In this document: positions 1 through 6,651 of the stretch, piece by piece
Layout of the letters: each line of letters opens with the position of its first letter
Numbering within the stretch: position 1 is the first letter of the stretch
Assembly (NCBI RefSeq): GCF_030348945.1
Contig: NZ_JAUCEN010000002.1
Span: 1,798,001 to 1,862,000, forward strand
Origin: Peribacillus sp. ACCC06369
GTDB lineage: Bacteria > Bacillota > Bacilli > Bacillales > DSM-1321
Reading direction: 5' to 3'
DNA length: 64,000 nucleotides
The notes under the pieces: generated by a model
The model's input: the letters and a program-made list of their open reading frames with translations, nothing else
Database searches by the model: none
Told to the model about the DNA's origin: nothing
Program-made: the position numbers and the translations under genes

Positions 1-75
1 TTCCAGAAAGCCAAAAAGATTACTGCAAATAAGAAGGCAGGTAAAGGTACTTTTGCTGAATTGTTTGCTTCATAA
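1..75 (+). CDS. 3' end of a gene cut by the window edge
   Basis: The first 25 codons are open in frame 1 and end in TAA at 73-75. The visible C-terminus is lysine-rich and ends in GTFAELFAS. A terminator follows directly, so this is the true end of a transcription unit. The family cannot be told from 24 residues. Confidence 0.6.
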   Translation, partial: FQKAKKITANKKAGKGTFAELFAS

Positions 76-80
76 TCAAA

Positions 81-115
81 AGTCCTTACTCGTTTTGAGT
101 AAGGGCTATTTTGTT
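81..115 (+). terminator. Intrinsic terminator
   Basis: An 11-bp stem (AGTCCTTACTC pairing with GAGTAAGGGCT, one G-T pair) with loop GTTTT is followed by a T-rich run. It closes the partial gene at the window start. Confidence 0.8.
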
Positions 116-228
116 TAGTAGGTTAAATAATAGCATTTATATGTATAACCTCTGAATTCGATGTTTTGAGTATTTCACAAATATCACTAGACACTTTCAT
201 GATTTTCTTAATTGTGTAATCTATTTCT

Positions 229-405
229 TTACTTTTTTTTTCTGTATGGGTTAGATAGGCTTACATGCATATAGTTATCTTTAAAAGTATAAATAACATA
301 CGTATCTTGGTATTGAAAAATTTCGACTTTACATTCATCGCCATTTATTTTTTTCATATTATAACAGATATCTAGATTCTCTTTTGTAATATTTATTAGT
401 TTCAA
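229..405 (-). CDS. Small hypothetical protein (58 aa)
   Basis: A minus-strand frame starts with TTG at 405, seven bases after a strong AAAGGAGG, and ends with TAA at 229. The product starts MKLINITKENLDICYN and ends in PYRKKK. It is mixed polar and hydrophobic, has one Cys-Tyr-Asn segment near residue 14, and shows no signal peptide or membrane segment. I do not recognise the family. The good ribosome binding site and sensible amino-acid composition support it as real. The AT-rich stretch between the terminator near 115 and this gene shows nothing else. Confidence 0.55.
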   Translation of the reverse strand: MKLINITKENLDICYNMKKINGDECKVEIFQYQDTYVIYTFKDNYMHVSLSNPYRKKK

Positions 406-502
406 GTGAATTCCTCCTTTTTAAATCAGTATATACAAACACTTGTTCGTAATCATTTTGAAAAAGAACGATTGTTCTTATAAAATTGTAGTAACAAATA
501 CA

Positions 503-770
503 ATGACTTGGGGTGGAATGAAAATGAACGCCATTTTTACGCCTGTTCCTAAACCAGTGAAAAAAACTAAAAGTAAGAAACGACGAACCCAACATTGAAA
601 GGGTCTCAGCTACTAAACGTGTGCCTAAACACTTAGAACGAGATGAATGGGATTTGGAAGAAGTGGCATATACCCTAAATGAAACAAAAGAAAATAAGGA
701 GATAAAGGACTATCTTATTTACCAATTTGAGCAACAACTTAGAGGTGAGGTTACCGAAAATGGATGCTAA
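503..770 (+). pseudogene. Frameshifted small gene of unknown family
   Basis: An ATG at 503 (alternatives 518 and 524) opens a lysine/arginine-rich frame (TPVPKPVKKTKSKKRR) that stops at 596-598. The next frame runs on without a gap as NIERVSATKRVPKHLERDEW and ends at 768-770 with a charged, helical-looking tail. The join is best explained by one indel near the KKRRT codons. The basic N-terminus and acidic C-terminus look like a small phage or mobile-element protein, but I cannot name it. Confidence 0.4.
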
Positions 771-858
771 TACAAAACTAATCCATATCAGAGATACAAA
801 GATGGACGTCCATAAAGTCCACTTTTTGGACATACTAAATGTTATTAGTGTTGAATAG
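760..858 (+). CDS. Possible small ORF overlapping the previous gene's stop
   Basis: An ATG at 760 overlaps the end of the upstream frame by 11 bases, as in translational coupling. It encodes 32 residues (MDANTKLIHIRDTKMDVHKV and so on). There is no independent ribosome binding site and no recognised family, so it may be chance. Confidence 0.2.
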   Translation: MDANTKLIHIRDTKMDVHKVHFLDILNVISVE

Positions 859-903
859 TGATCTGTTGGAATAGACAAAAGTTGTAATTTATTTGTAAAA
901 AAA

Positions 904-933
904 TTGTAATTTAATAGAAATATATGTTATAAT
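904..933 (+). promoter_or_regulatory. Sigma-A-type promoter for the secreted protein gene
   Basis: TTGTAA at 904-909 and an extended TGTTATAAT ending at 933 (the -10 TATAAT is 928-933) are separated by 18 bp. The start codon follows 50 bp downstream. Confidence 0.55.
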
Positions 934-984
934 CTTCTTGTGTCAAAATTTGGTTATTGAGTATTGAAGGAGATGGAATATTTA

Positions 985-1443
985 ATGTTGAAGAAATTAT
1001 GTGTTGTAGGTACAATTTTTGCAGGTCTAACCATGGGGAATAGCGCTCTGGCAGCTGAAGTAGAAACGGAAACAACTATTACTAACATATCAGTTCTATC
1101 TGAAGTTAGCAGTGTAACTCCTGGTATTGCAACAGCTACAGCTGGTAAAACGATTAAAGTTACCTCCAAGATAAATGCAAAGAACCCACTTGTGGGATCT
1201 CCACATGCAACTGCTACTTCATCAGCAAGTGCAACCGAGGACTCTATCAGTGCAAAAGTTAGGGTATATACCAGTAAGGGAGGTTTACAAGGGTCAAAAG
1301 AAGATAAACAGTCTTACTCGAAGTATGCTGGGGCAACATATACTAGTAAATCTGGTTCATTGCCTTCTAAAGCTTTTGGCAATCATAATTATATTAAGAA
1401 AAGTTATAAGACTGTCAGGCATGAAACTGTGGATACATATTAA
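985..1443 (+). CDS. Small secreted protein, unknown function (152 aa)
   Basis: I place the start at the ATG at 985 because AAGGAG lies 11 bp upstream; the in-frame TTG at 964 lies before that site. Residues 1-23 form a clear signal peptide (MLKKLCVVGTIFAGLTMG, cleavage after ALA). The mature part is rich in Ser, Thr, Ala and Lys, with a Tyr- and Lys-rich C-terminus, no cysteines and no sorting signal. The composition suggests an extracellular, perhaps wall-associated or bacteriocin-like protein, but I recognise no family. It has its own promoter and terminator, and the membrane-anchored gene after it is transcribed separately or by readthrough. Confidence 0.75.
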   Translation: MLKKLCVVGTIFAGLTMGNSALAAEVETETTITNISVLSEVSSVTPGIATATAGKTIKVTSKINAKNPLVGSPHATATSSASATEDSISAKVRVYTSKGGLQGSKEDKQSYSKYAGATYTSKSGSLPSKAFGNHNYIKKSYKTVRHETVDTY

Positions 1444-1452
1444 ATAATAGAA

Positions 1453-1490
1453 GAAGTTAAGGCTGACATTAGTTAGCCTTAACTTCTTTT
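1453..1490 (+). terminator. Intrinsic terminator
   Basis: A perfect 12-bp stem, GAAGTTAAGGCT with AGCCTTAACTTC, has a 10-base loop and a short T run. It lies between the two exported-protein genes. Confidence 0.8.
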
Positions 1491-1504
1491 CTGGAGCGGG
1501 TTAT

Positions 1505-2428
1505 ATGAAAAAACAAATTATGGTAATAACGGCCATTTTATTAATTGGGATTTCAGGTTGGTTATTATATGATAATAACAAACCTGAAAAAACAAATGGA
1601 AATACAAAAGGAGTTCAACCAGGATTTGAGGAAGGTTCTAACACCATATCCTTCGGCCTATTAGATGAAAACGATAAAGTAGTAAATAACGGAAGTATAC
1701 TAGAACCAAAGGAAAATAAGCTCGAGTATACCTTATCTCTATCTAATTTTATCGAAGTGGAAAGGGACTATGCATTAATTGTCCTTGATAACTTTAAACA
1801 AATTCCTTTTACAGTACAGGGAAAGCAGTACAATGTATATCCTTTTAATGCGAAGGCAAATAAAACCGTTGATTTCAAGACAAGTATTTCCGTTAAAAAA
1901 GATACAAGTGAAATTGATTATCTTGTTATTAAAAAACCTAATTATTTTACAGAGAAATTAGATATTCCAAAGATGCATTCATTACAAGAAATTTTACCTT
2001 TGCGCTTTCAGGTTAAGAACAACAGTCAGAAACAAAAAACAGCTACCTTTACTCCTGAAGAAATGTTTAACGAAGGACCAAACGATACCATATTTATAAG
2101 TAAACAAAAAGAGGAACTAACGATTCTTCCAACAGAAAGAAGTGGGGAAGATATTTATATATCCGTCGGAAATATTAATGAGGAAAAAGAAAACTACAAT
2201 ATTATTGCTTTAAGTAATTGGAAGCAAGTTCCTTTTGAAAATAATGAAGTAGTAGGTAATGTATTAGTTAATCCAGGTGAAAGAAAAGTTTTTAAATTTA
2301 AACTGCCATTTGTAAAGGCTAACTCGAATTTTCAAGTTATTGCTTTACCAAGACCCTATGAAGTTAGCGAAAAAGATTATGAGAGCACAAGAGCAGAGGG
2401 GTCAATGCGAGCGGTTATAAAACCCTAA
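1505..2428 (+). CDS. Membrane-anchored or exported protein with two repeated domains
   Basis: The 307-aa product starts at ATG 1505. Residues about 5-21 form a hydrophobic signal/anchor (IMVITAILLIGISGWLLY). A low-complexity Lys/Asn linker follows, then two halves that look homologous. The first half has DYALIVLDNFKQIPF and the second has NYNIIALSNWKQVPF at the matching place, each followed by a beta-rich stretch, as in tandem immunoglobulin-like or DUF4352-like folds. It lies just after the secreted 985 gene and could be its partner. The family is not recognised. Confidence 0.75.
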   Translation: MKKQIMVITAILLIGISGWLLYDNNKPEKTNGNTKGVQPGFEEGSNTISFGLLDENDKVVNNGSILEPKENKLEYTLSLSNFIEVERDYALIVLDNFKQIPFTVQGKQYNVYPFNAKANKTVDFKTSISVKKDTSEIDYLVIKKPNYFTEKLDIPKMHSLQEILPLRFQVKNNSQKQKTATFTPEEMFNEGPNDTIFISKQKEELTILPTERSGEDIYISVGNINEEKENYNIIALSNWKQVPFENNEVVGNVLVNPGERKVFKFKLPFVKANSNFQVIALPRPYEVSEKDYESTRAEGSMRAVIKP

Positions 2429-2618
2429 ATAGTATAATAATAGGACCGAACAGCTCATTAACCTTAGATATAAAAACAAATCAAATTCTCTGACAGTTTT
2501 TATCAAGTTGATAAAAATATATATGTTTGTCAGTTTGTCTGGATTTTTTGATGCTAGGTCTAGTAATTCAAAGTAATGTCCATACAGGTAGAGAAAAACT
2601 TCCTTAGCTTATTTGAAA

Positions 2619-2645
2619 CCCTTCTCTAAATTGAGAAGGGCTTTT
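2619..2645 (+). terminator. Intrinsic terminator, probably bidirectional
   Basis: CCCTTCTC and GAGAAGGG form an 8-bp stem followed by CTTTTC. It lies between convergent genes ending at 2428 and 2646. Upstream, 2429-2618 shows nothing else. Confidence 0.7.
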
Positions 2646-2894
2646 CTAAAGTATAGGTTTAACCTTCTTAACTAATTCCGTAATATCAATATCATCGTTA
2701 TAAACCACTTGATCTATACGAAAATCCTTACTAGCTGCAAAGTTAATTTTAATTTGCTGAATCCACTCGTATGCCGTATTAGCAGCTGTCCAATCTGGAT
2801 CTTTTCTATAGTCAGAGGGTACTATAGGGAAGCTTCCACTCTGTAAAAAATTTGTTTCTTTTGCATGCAAGTAAACCTTTATATTAATGTTCAT
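2646..2894 (-). CDS. Hypothetical protein (82 aa)
   Basis: The ORF runs from ATG at 2894 to TAG at 2646. It encodes a small acidic protein with a beta-strand-like start (MNINIKVYLHAKET), a central helix (AYEWIQQIKINF) and an acidic C-terminus ending in ITELVKKVKPIL. The upstream site (AAGAG) is weak. The composition is protein-like and the frame ends exactly at the shared terminator, so I keep it. I do not recognise the family; similar short proteins occur in phage and mobile regions of Bacillus. Confidence 0.5.
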   Translation of the reverse strand: MNINIKVYLHAKETNFLQSGSFPIVPSDYRKDPDWTAANTAYEWIQQIKINFAASKDFRIDQVVYNDDIDITELVKKVKPIL

Positions 2895-2974
2895 TCATTT
2901 TGCTCTTTTCGGTTTAGTTTAGTAATTTATACATATAGTTTATATCAAGTTGCTCATAATAAGTGAGTTTATTT

Positions 2975-3003
2975 TGCCCGAAAAGTGCCCGATAAATGCC
3001 CGA
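2975..3003. repeat. Three TGCCCGA direct repeats at 11-bp spacing
   Basis: TGCCCGA occurs at 2975, 2986 and 2997, exactly one helical turn apart. The array lies about 90 bp from the structured element at 3089 and 240 bp from a truncated tyrosine integrase. This is the arrangement expected for integrase arm-binding sites; that role is inferred. Confidence 0.5.
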
Positions 3004-3088
3004 TTAAACATAATATTTTACTCTTGTTTATGCAGAATCAATTTTTGAAAAAGCTGTTAAACAGGCATTTGTGATGTTTTATGATGCT

Positions 3089-3167
3089 TGATTATGCTAA
3101 GAAGTATGTTCCGCACACAAGTTCACCCATGGGAACGCGAACAATATATGTCAATGTATTAATATCT
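3089..3167 (+). repeat. 79-bp structured repeat, copy 1
   Basis: This segment matches 12895-12972 at about 70 of 79 positions, with one gap. Its centre, 3121-3136, can fold as a hairpin with arms GTTC and GAAC and loop CAT. The fourth pair is C-G here and A-T in copy 2, which is a compensatory change. Each copy is followed directly by an intrinsic terminator. It may be a small RNA gene, a conserved 3' end, or an attachment site beside the integrase relic. Confidence 0.6.
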
Positions 3168-3168
3168 C

Positions 3169-3204
3169 AAACCCTTGGCACCTCTGGGGTCAGGGGTTTT
3201 TTAT
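3169..3204 (+). terminator. Terminator after structured repeat copy 1
   Basis: An imperfect stem made of AAACCCTTGGCACC and GGGGTCAGGGGTTT is followed by a T run. It lies two bases after the conserved repeat. Confidence 0.6.
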
Positions 3205-3243
3205 TTGTGGGGTAATAATTAATATGAATTAGAGATAGGAGGT

Positions 3244-3522
3244 TCACCCCTTTTTTACCCCTCTTTCTAATACTATTGAGTAATCCTCAAAATTACTCAT
3301 GGTATCTTTCTCGATTTTTTTAGAGATATGAGCATATACATCAGCTGTAATTTGAGCGCATCCGCCTAAACGTTCCTGAATATACTTCATTGTGGCTCCA
3401 GATTCAAGTAGTAAGACAGCGTGGGTATGACGTAAACAATGTATTGAATTTCCGGAATAAAAGCGCGTTTTAGTATCCGAGAACAGGCTTTGGCATGTGC
3501 CTAGCTTAGAGTGAATAAACAA
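3244..3522 (-). pseudogene. Tyrosine recombinase (phage/ICE integrase), C-terminal fragment
   Basis: Only the catalytic C-terminus remains. It has HCLRHTHAVLLLESGATM, which holds the H-x-x-R box, then YIQERLGG and ITADVYAHISKKIEKD with the nucleophile tyrosine. This is the signature of the XerD/Tn916-like integrases of Bacillus phages and ICEs. About 300 residues of N-terminal sequence are missing, so it cannot be active as it stands. The canonical RLGH is RLGG, and the upstream DNA does not continue the family. It marks the edge of a lost mobile element. Confidence 0.75.
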
Positions 3523-3580
3523 ATAGGAATCCTTGCCTTTTAGTTGAATATAAATAGTGTGAAACTAAGGGGGAGAAAAG

Positions 3581-3775
3581 GTGGATATATTTGATGAACA
3601 TGCGAAAGTGCTAAAAAAGATGTTTGATAATAAAAAAGCCCAAAAAGAAATTATAGAGAAAATGGGAAACGGCATAAATTCAGAGTTGGAGAATCAGTTG
3701 CAAACATTAAAAAAGGAATACTACGTTTTGAGCAAATTAGAAAGAACATTTGATAATCGCTATGAATTTAATTAA
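3581..3775 (+). CDS. Small coiled-coil hypothetical protein (64 aa)
   Basis: The GTG at 3581 follows AAGGGGGAGAAAAG, a good ribosome binding site. The product is highly charged and predicted to be all-helical (DIFDEHAKVLKKMFDNKKAQ), with heptad-like Leu spacing through residues 35-60. It is the first of three small genes each followed by the same terminator/leader cassette. That layout is typical of immunity or orphan-module arrays downstream of Bacillus polymorphic toxins, but no toxin is intact here. The family is not recognised. Confidence 0.6.
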   Translation: MDIFDEHAKVLKKMFDNKKAQKEIIEKMGNGINSELENQLQTLKKEYYVLSKLERTFDNRYEFN

Positions 3776-3781
3776 ATTTGG

Positions 3782-3858
3782 GCACCCATACATTTGGGTG
3801 CTTTTTATATGCAGGAAAACGCCTCCTTTTGTCGTATTGGTTAAACGAAGGGGATGAC
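3782..3858 (+). repeat. Terminator/leader cassette, copy A
   Basis: GCACCC and GGGTGC form a terminator (3782-3806) with a T run. A leader follows that is closely similar to the one at 4087-4160: TATGCAGGAAAA, then CCTTTTGTCGTATTGG, then an AAGGGGATG ribosome binding site. The TGTCGTA resembles a Spo0A box with one mismatch. Confidence 0.6.
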
Positions 3859-3861
3859 AAA

Positions 3862-4077
3862 ATGAATGATGATTATGAGAAAGTCGGTATTTTATTGTCC
3901 AATATGACAAACGAATTAGTGTCGAGTAGAGTGAGGGTTAAAGCTATAGTAGAATTACTAACTGAAAAAGGTCAAATAACCTACGAAGAGTATGAAAAAA
4001 GGTTTGAAAAAGTTTTTGAAAGAGATGCAAAGTCATTTAGAGATGATTTAATAAAAGACTTCAAGAGTAGTGAATAA
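3862..4077 (+). CDS. Small hypothetical protein (71 aa)
   Basis: I use the ATG at 3862, ten bases after GAAGGGG; the longer frame from 3778 would read through the terminator. The product is helical and charged (MNDDYEKVGILLSNMTNELV, then ITYEEYEKRFEKVF). It is the second member of the cassette array. No signal peptide, membrane segment or known domain is visible. By position it could be an immunity protein or an orphan adaptor. Confidence 0.6.
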   Translation: MNDDYEKVGILLSNMTNELVSSRVRVKAIVELLTEKGQITYEEYEKRFEKVFERDAKSFRDDLIKDFKSSE

Positions 4078-4086
4078 AAGGAGAAG

Positions 4087-4160
4087 GCATCCATTAATCC
4101 GGGTGCTTTTTATTTGCAGAAAAGTCCTTTTTGTCGAATTAGGTAGGCAAAGGGAGATGA
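4087..4160 (+). repeat. Terminator/leader cassette, copy B
   Basis: GGCATCC and GGGTGC form a terminator (4087-4112) followed by TTTGCAGAAAAGTCC and CTTTTTGTCGAATTAGG, closely matching copy A. TGTCGAA here is an exact Spo0A-box consensus. The ribosome binding site is AAAGGGAG. Confidence 0.6.
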
Positions 4161-4161
4161 T

Positions 4162-4389
4162 ATTATCAGTTGGAATCAAGAGGACTTTGCAAATTATCAC
4201 AACGCACCTTCTGCTTTTTACAAAGTGGAAATGAATGGAAGAGTGGATATTAGCATAGAACAAGGCCGAGATAAAAAGATAAGTTTACAACCTCACGGAA
4301 TGTTTAAATTAGTTAAGGAATGGTTAGAAAGTGGGCATTAACTTTCGGCAGAGAACAAACAAGAACTAATTGATTTATTAAACCAATAG
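4162..4389 (+). pseudogene. Broken small gene of the cassette array
   Basis: The frame after the AAAGGGAG site has no ATG, GTG or TTG; the first candidate is ATT at 4162. It reads DIISWNQEDFANYHNAPSAF and ends at a TAA (4339-4341). The same frame continues for 15 more sensible codons (LSAENKQELIDLLNQ) to TAG at 4387. Loss of the start codon plus an internal stop indicates a decayed gene of about 75 codons. An ATT start with a genuine early stop is a less likely alternative. Confidence 0.5.
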
Positions 4390-4520
4390 GCTAGGTTAAG
4401 GTAAAGGTTGAAATGGGAATTTATGTTAGATTAAATAGGAAATATGAGGATTTCTACTACAACTAACGGTTCAGGATTGTTAAATAAGTTGTGTATAGCA
4501 AAAAAATACGGGGGGATGAA

Positions 4521-4991
4521 ATGAAAGGCTTTTTTAGATTATTTATAGGAATGTTCTTAATATTTATATTAACAGGATGCATAGGAGAAGATTATGATGT
4601 TGGTGTTCCAACTGCTCATTTATATTCAGAAGACCTTGCTACAACTTTGCAATTAACAGAAGGAAATATCAGTTGGAGTTCATCAAGTGGAGATGTAGAT
4701 CAAAAAATAGAAGATATTCAAGAATTAGGATTATCACAAGAAAAAATGAAGGTTACTGCCAACGAAAAAGTTTCCTTGGATTTTCAAGAGAACGTAAGAA
4801 ATGGTGGAGACATTTGGACTGACCAAAAAATAACAGTTGCCCTACTGAAAGATGAACAACGAATTGAACTCGAATTGCATGAAGATAGGGAATTTCAAAT
4901 CCCCAATAACAAAGGGAGTTATGTTTTAGAAGTTGTATTCACAAGTTCAAGAGGTACTGCCCAATATGTAGGAAATATCTTAATTCAGTGA
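4521..4991 (+). CDS. Lipoprotein, unknown function (156 aa)
   Basis: The ATG at 4521 follows GGGGGGATGAA, so I prefer it over the upstream in-frame start. Residues 1-19 are a lipoprotein signal with lipobox LTGC (Cys20). The mature part is acidic and beta-rich, resembling small extracellular sandwich domains, and contains no metal or catalytic motif that I can see. It is anchored on the outer face of the membrane. It lies inside the small-gene array and may share its mobile origin. Confidence 0.75.
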   Translation: MKGFFRLFIGMFLIFILTGCIGEDYDVGVPTAHLYSEDLATTLQLTEGNISWSSSSGDVDQKIEDIQELGLSQEKMKVTANEKVSLDFQENVRNGGDIWTDQKITVALLKDEQRIELELHEDREFQIPNNKGSYVLEVVFTSSRGTAQYVGNILIQ

Positions 4992-5094
4992 TGTAGCCCT
5001 AAGGGGCAAAGAGAATTATAGGCGTAAAATCAACCAAGAACTTTAACATAGCCAACAAATAAAACGGCAAGTTCTTGTAGATAAAGAGAAGTAA

Positions 5095-5241
5095 AAAGAG
5101 ATAGTTGGTCCTGAAGGATTGAAATTTGAAAAGGATAAGCTGCTAAATTTAAGTTCATTCGATCCATTAGCAAAAGTTAAAGAAACATTGAAAAAAAATC
5201 AACAAATTTTACAAGATAACATTAATAAGAGTAAAAAGTAG
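5095..5241 (+). pseudogene. C-terminal remnant followed by a cassette-type terminator
   Basis: An open frame without a start reads KEIVGPEGLKFEKDKLLNLS and continues to a lysine-rich end at TAG 5239. The frame just upstream is closed by a stop at 5092. It looks like the last 50 residues of a helical protein whose front was deleted. The same type of terminator as in the neighbouring cassettes follows at once. Confidence 0.4.
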
Positions 5242-5269
5242 GCATACATTAATTTGGGTGCTTTTTTTT
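5242..5269 (+). terminator. Cassette-type terminator, copy C
   Basis: GCATAC and GGGTGC arms around ATTAATTT are followed by eight T residues. The sequence closely matches the hairpins at 3782, 4087 and 50102. Confidence 0.65.
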
Positions 5270-5284
5270 ATTGGGGTGAGAATG

Positions 5285-5362
5285 ATGAGCCGTGATGAGA
5301 AGAAGAAACCTGTTAAGAAGCCAGAGAAATTAACAAACTTAGTTGGAACAAACTGTAGGTAG
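5285..5362 (+). CDS. Possible 25-aa basic peptide
   Basis: GGGGTGAGA precedes a double ATG (5282/5285) in the correct relation for translation. The peptide is MSRDEKKKPVKKPEKLTNLV plus five residues. It may be the surviving N-terminus of a truncated gene. No family is recognised. Confidence 0.3.
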   Translation: MSRDEKKKPVKKPEKLTNLVGTNCR

Positions 5363-5441
5363 GTTAGAACTTCTTCTTTTATTTAAATTTATTTTTCCTA
5401 ATTTGATATTAGGATATAATAGAAATAAATGAATAAAAGGT

Positions 5442-6329
5442 GTGATTTTTCTGACGGAAGCACTAAAAAAGCAGCATAGAAAGTTATCTAGTTTGATAAT
5501 TATCCAACGGACCATTCTTATTACAATTGGTGCTTTGCTAATGGCCACTGGATTGGAAATCTTTTTAATTCCCAATCATGTAATTGATGGAGGCATTACA
5601 GGTATTTCAATTATGATTTCTCACATTACAGGTATAAAACTGGGAATCTTTCTTTTTCTATTGAATCTACCATTTGTATATCTGGGATATAAACAGTTTG
5701 GAAAAACCTTTGCTATATCTACTATATATGGGATTATAATGCTTTCCATTTTTGCAACATATTTTCATCCTATTCCACCCTTCACTGAAGATATCCTTCT
5801 TGCTACAATTTTTGGCGGCATTTTTTTAGGTGTAGGTGTAGGACTAGTAATTCGTATCGGTGGTGCACTTGATGGTACAGAAATACTTTCGATTGTAATA
5901 AGTAAAAAAGTGCCTTTTTCTGTTGGCGAAATTGTTATGTTCATCAATCTATTTATACTTGGTTCTGCCGGATTCGTTTACACTTGGGATAGAGCTATGT
6001 ATTCAATTTTAGCTTATGTAATAGCTGCTAAAGCCATTGACATTGTGATTACTGGAATGGAAGAAACAAAGTCAGTATGGATAATTAGCGATGAAGCAAG
6101 AGAGATAGGTGATGCAATCAATAGTCGCTTAGGACGGGGTGTGACATACTTACATGGTGAAGGTGCCTTTTCTGGAGAGGACAAGAAGGTTATTTTCTGT
6201 ATAATTACCAGACTTGAAGAATCTAAGTTAACTACTATTGTTGAAGATATTGACCCTTCATCTTTCTTAGCAATAGCAAATATTGCGGAAGTACGTGGAG
6301 GACGGTTCAAAAAGAGAGATATTCATTAA
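5442..6329 (+). CDS. YitT family membrane protein (DUF161 plus DUF2179)
   Basis: The 295-aa product has about five to six membrane helices (residues about 25-190: LITIGALLMATGLEIFLIP, then GGIFLGVGVGLVIRIGGALD). A cytosolic C-terminal domain of the DUF2179 type follows (GRGVTYLHGEGAFSGEDKKV). Both parts are diagnostic of the YitT/YvjA/YpjC proteins common in Bacillus. Their substrate is unknown; a transport role is only presumed. The start is uncertain: GTG 5442 is too close to AAAAGG, and CTG at 5451 has better spacing. A TATAAT at 5414 is a likely -10. A shorter paralogue lies at 20000-20590. Confidence 0.88.
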   Translation: MIFLTEALKKQHRKLSSLIIIQRTILITIGALLMATGLEIFLIPNHVIDGGITGISIMISHITGIKLGIFLFLLNLPFVYLGYKQFGKTFAISTIYGIIMLSIFATYFHPIPPFTEDILLATIFGGIFLGVGVGLVIRIGGALDGTEILSIVISKKVPFSVGEIVMFINLFILGSAGFVYTWDRAMYSILAYVIAAKAIDIVITGMEETKSVWIISDEAREIGDAINSRLGRGVTYLHGEGAFSGEDKKVIFCIITRLEESKLTTIVEDIDPSSFLAIANIAEVRGGRFKKRDIH

Positions 6330-6355
6330 TTTATAAAATAATAATTATTAACAGA

Positions 6356-6378
6356 GCCAACATTTTGATGTTGGCTTC
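6356..6378 (+). terminator. Terminator of the YitT gene at the IS junction
   Basis: AGCCAACA and TGTTGGCT form an 8-bp stem. Its last bases abut the left inverted repeat of the insertion sequence. Confidence 0.65.
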
Positions 6379-6449
6379 AGACTGTAGACAAACTCGATGA
6401 AAATCGAGATTGTCTATTTTTTATGAGTTGTACAATTTGGCCGTTGATT

Positions 6450-6570
6450 TTCCACTCCAGGCACTCGCTTTCCGCGGGCGGTCGGGGAGCCTCCTCGGCT
6501 TTCGCCTGCGGGGTCTCCCCTAGACGCGCTTTTCCCGCAGGAGTCTCGTACCTTCCGTTCCAATCAACTT
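6450..6570 (+). other. GC-rich structured module in the IS 5' region
   Basis: About 120 bp of GC-rich sequence (TTTCCGCGGGCGGTCGGGG, then TTCGCCTGCGGGGTCTCCCC, then TTTTCCCGCAGGAGTCTCG) stands out from the AT-rich surroundings. It can fold strongly because the GCGGG and CCCGC words recur in both orientations. A degenerate reverse copy lies in the MITE at 29430-29634. It may be part of the element or a transcription barrier. Confidence 0.6.
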
Positions 6571-6651
6571 TGTCTTACCTTTTAGATAAACACTTTTGCC
6601 TGGAGTCATTTTTGTTTTAAAATAGAAGTATTAAAACTTGAGGTGATGAGG

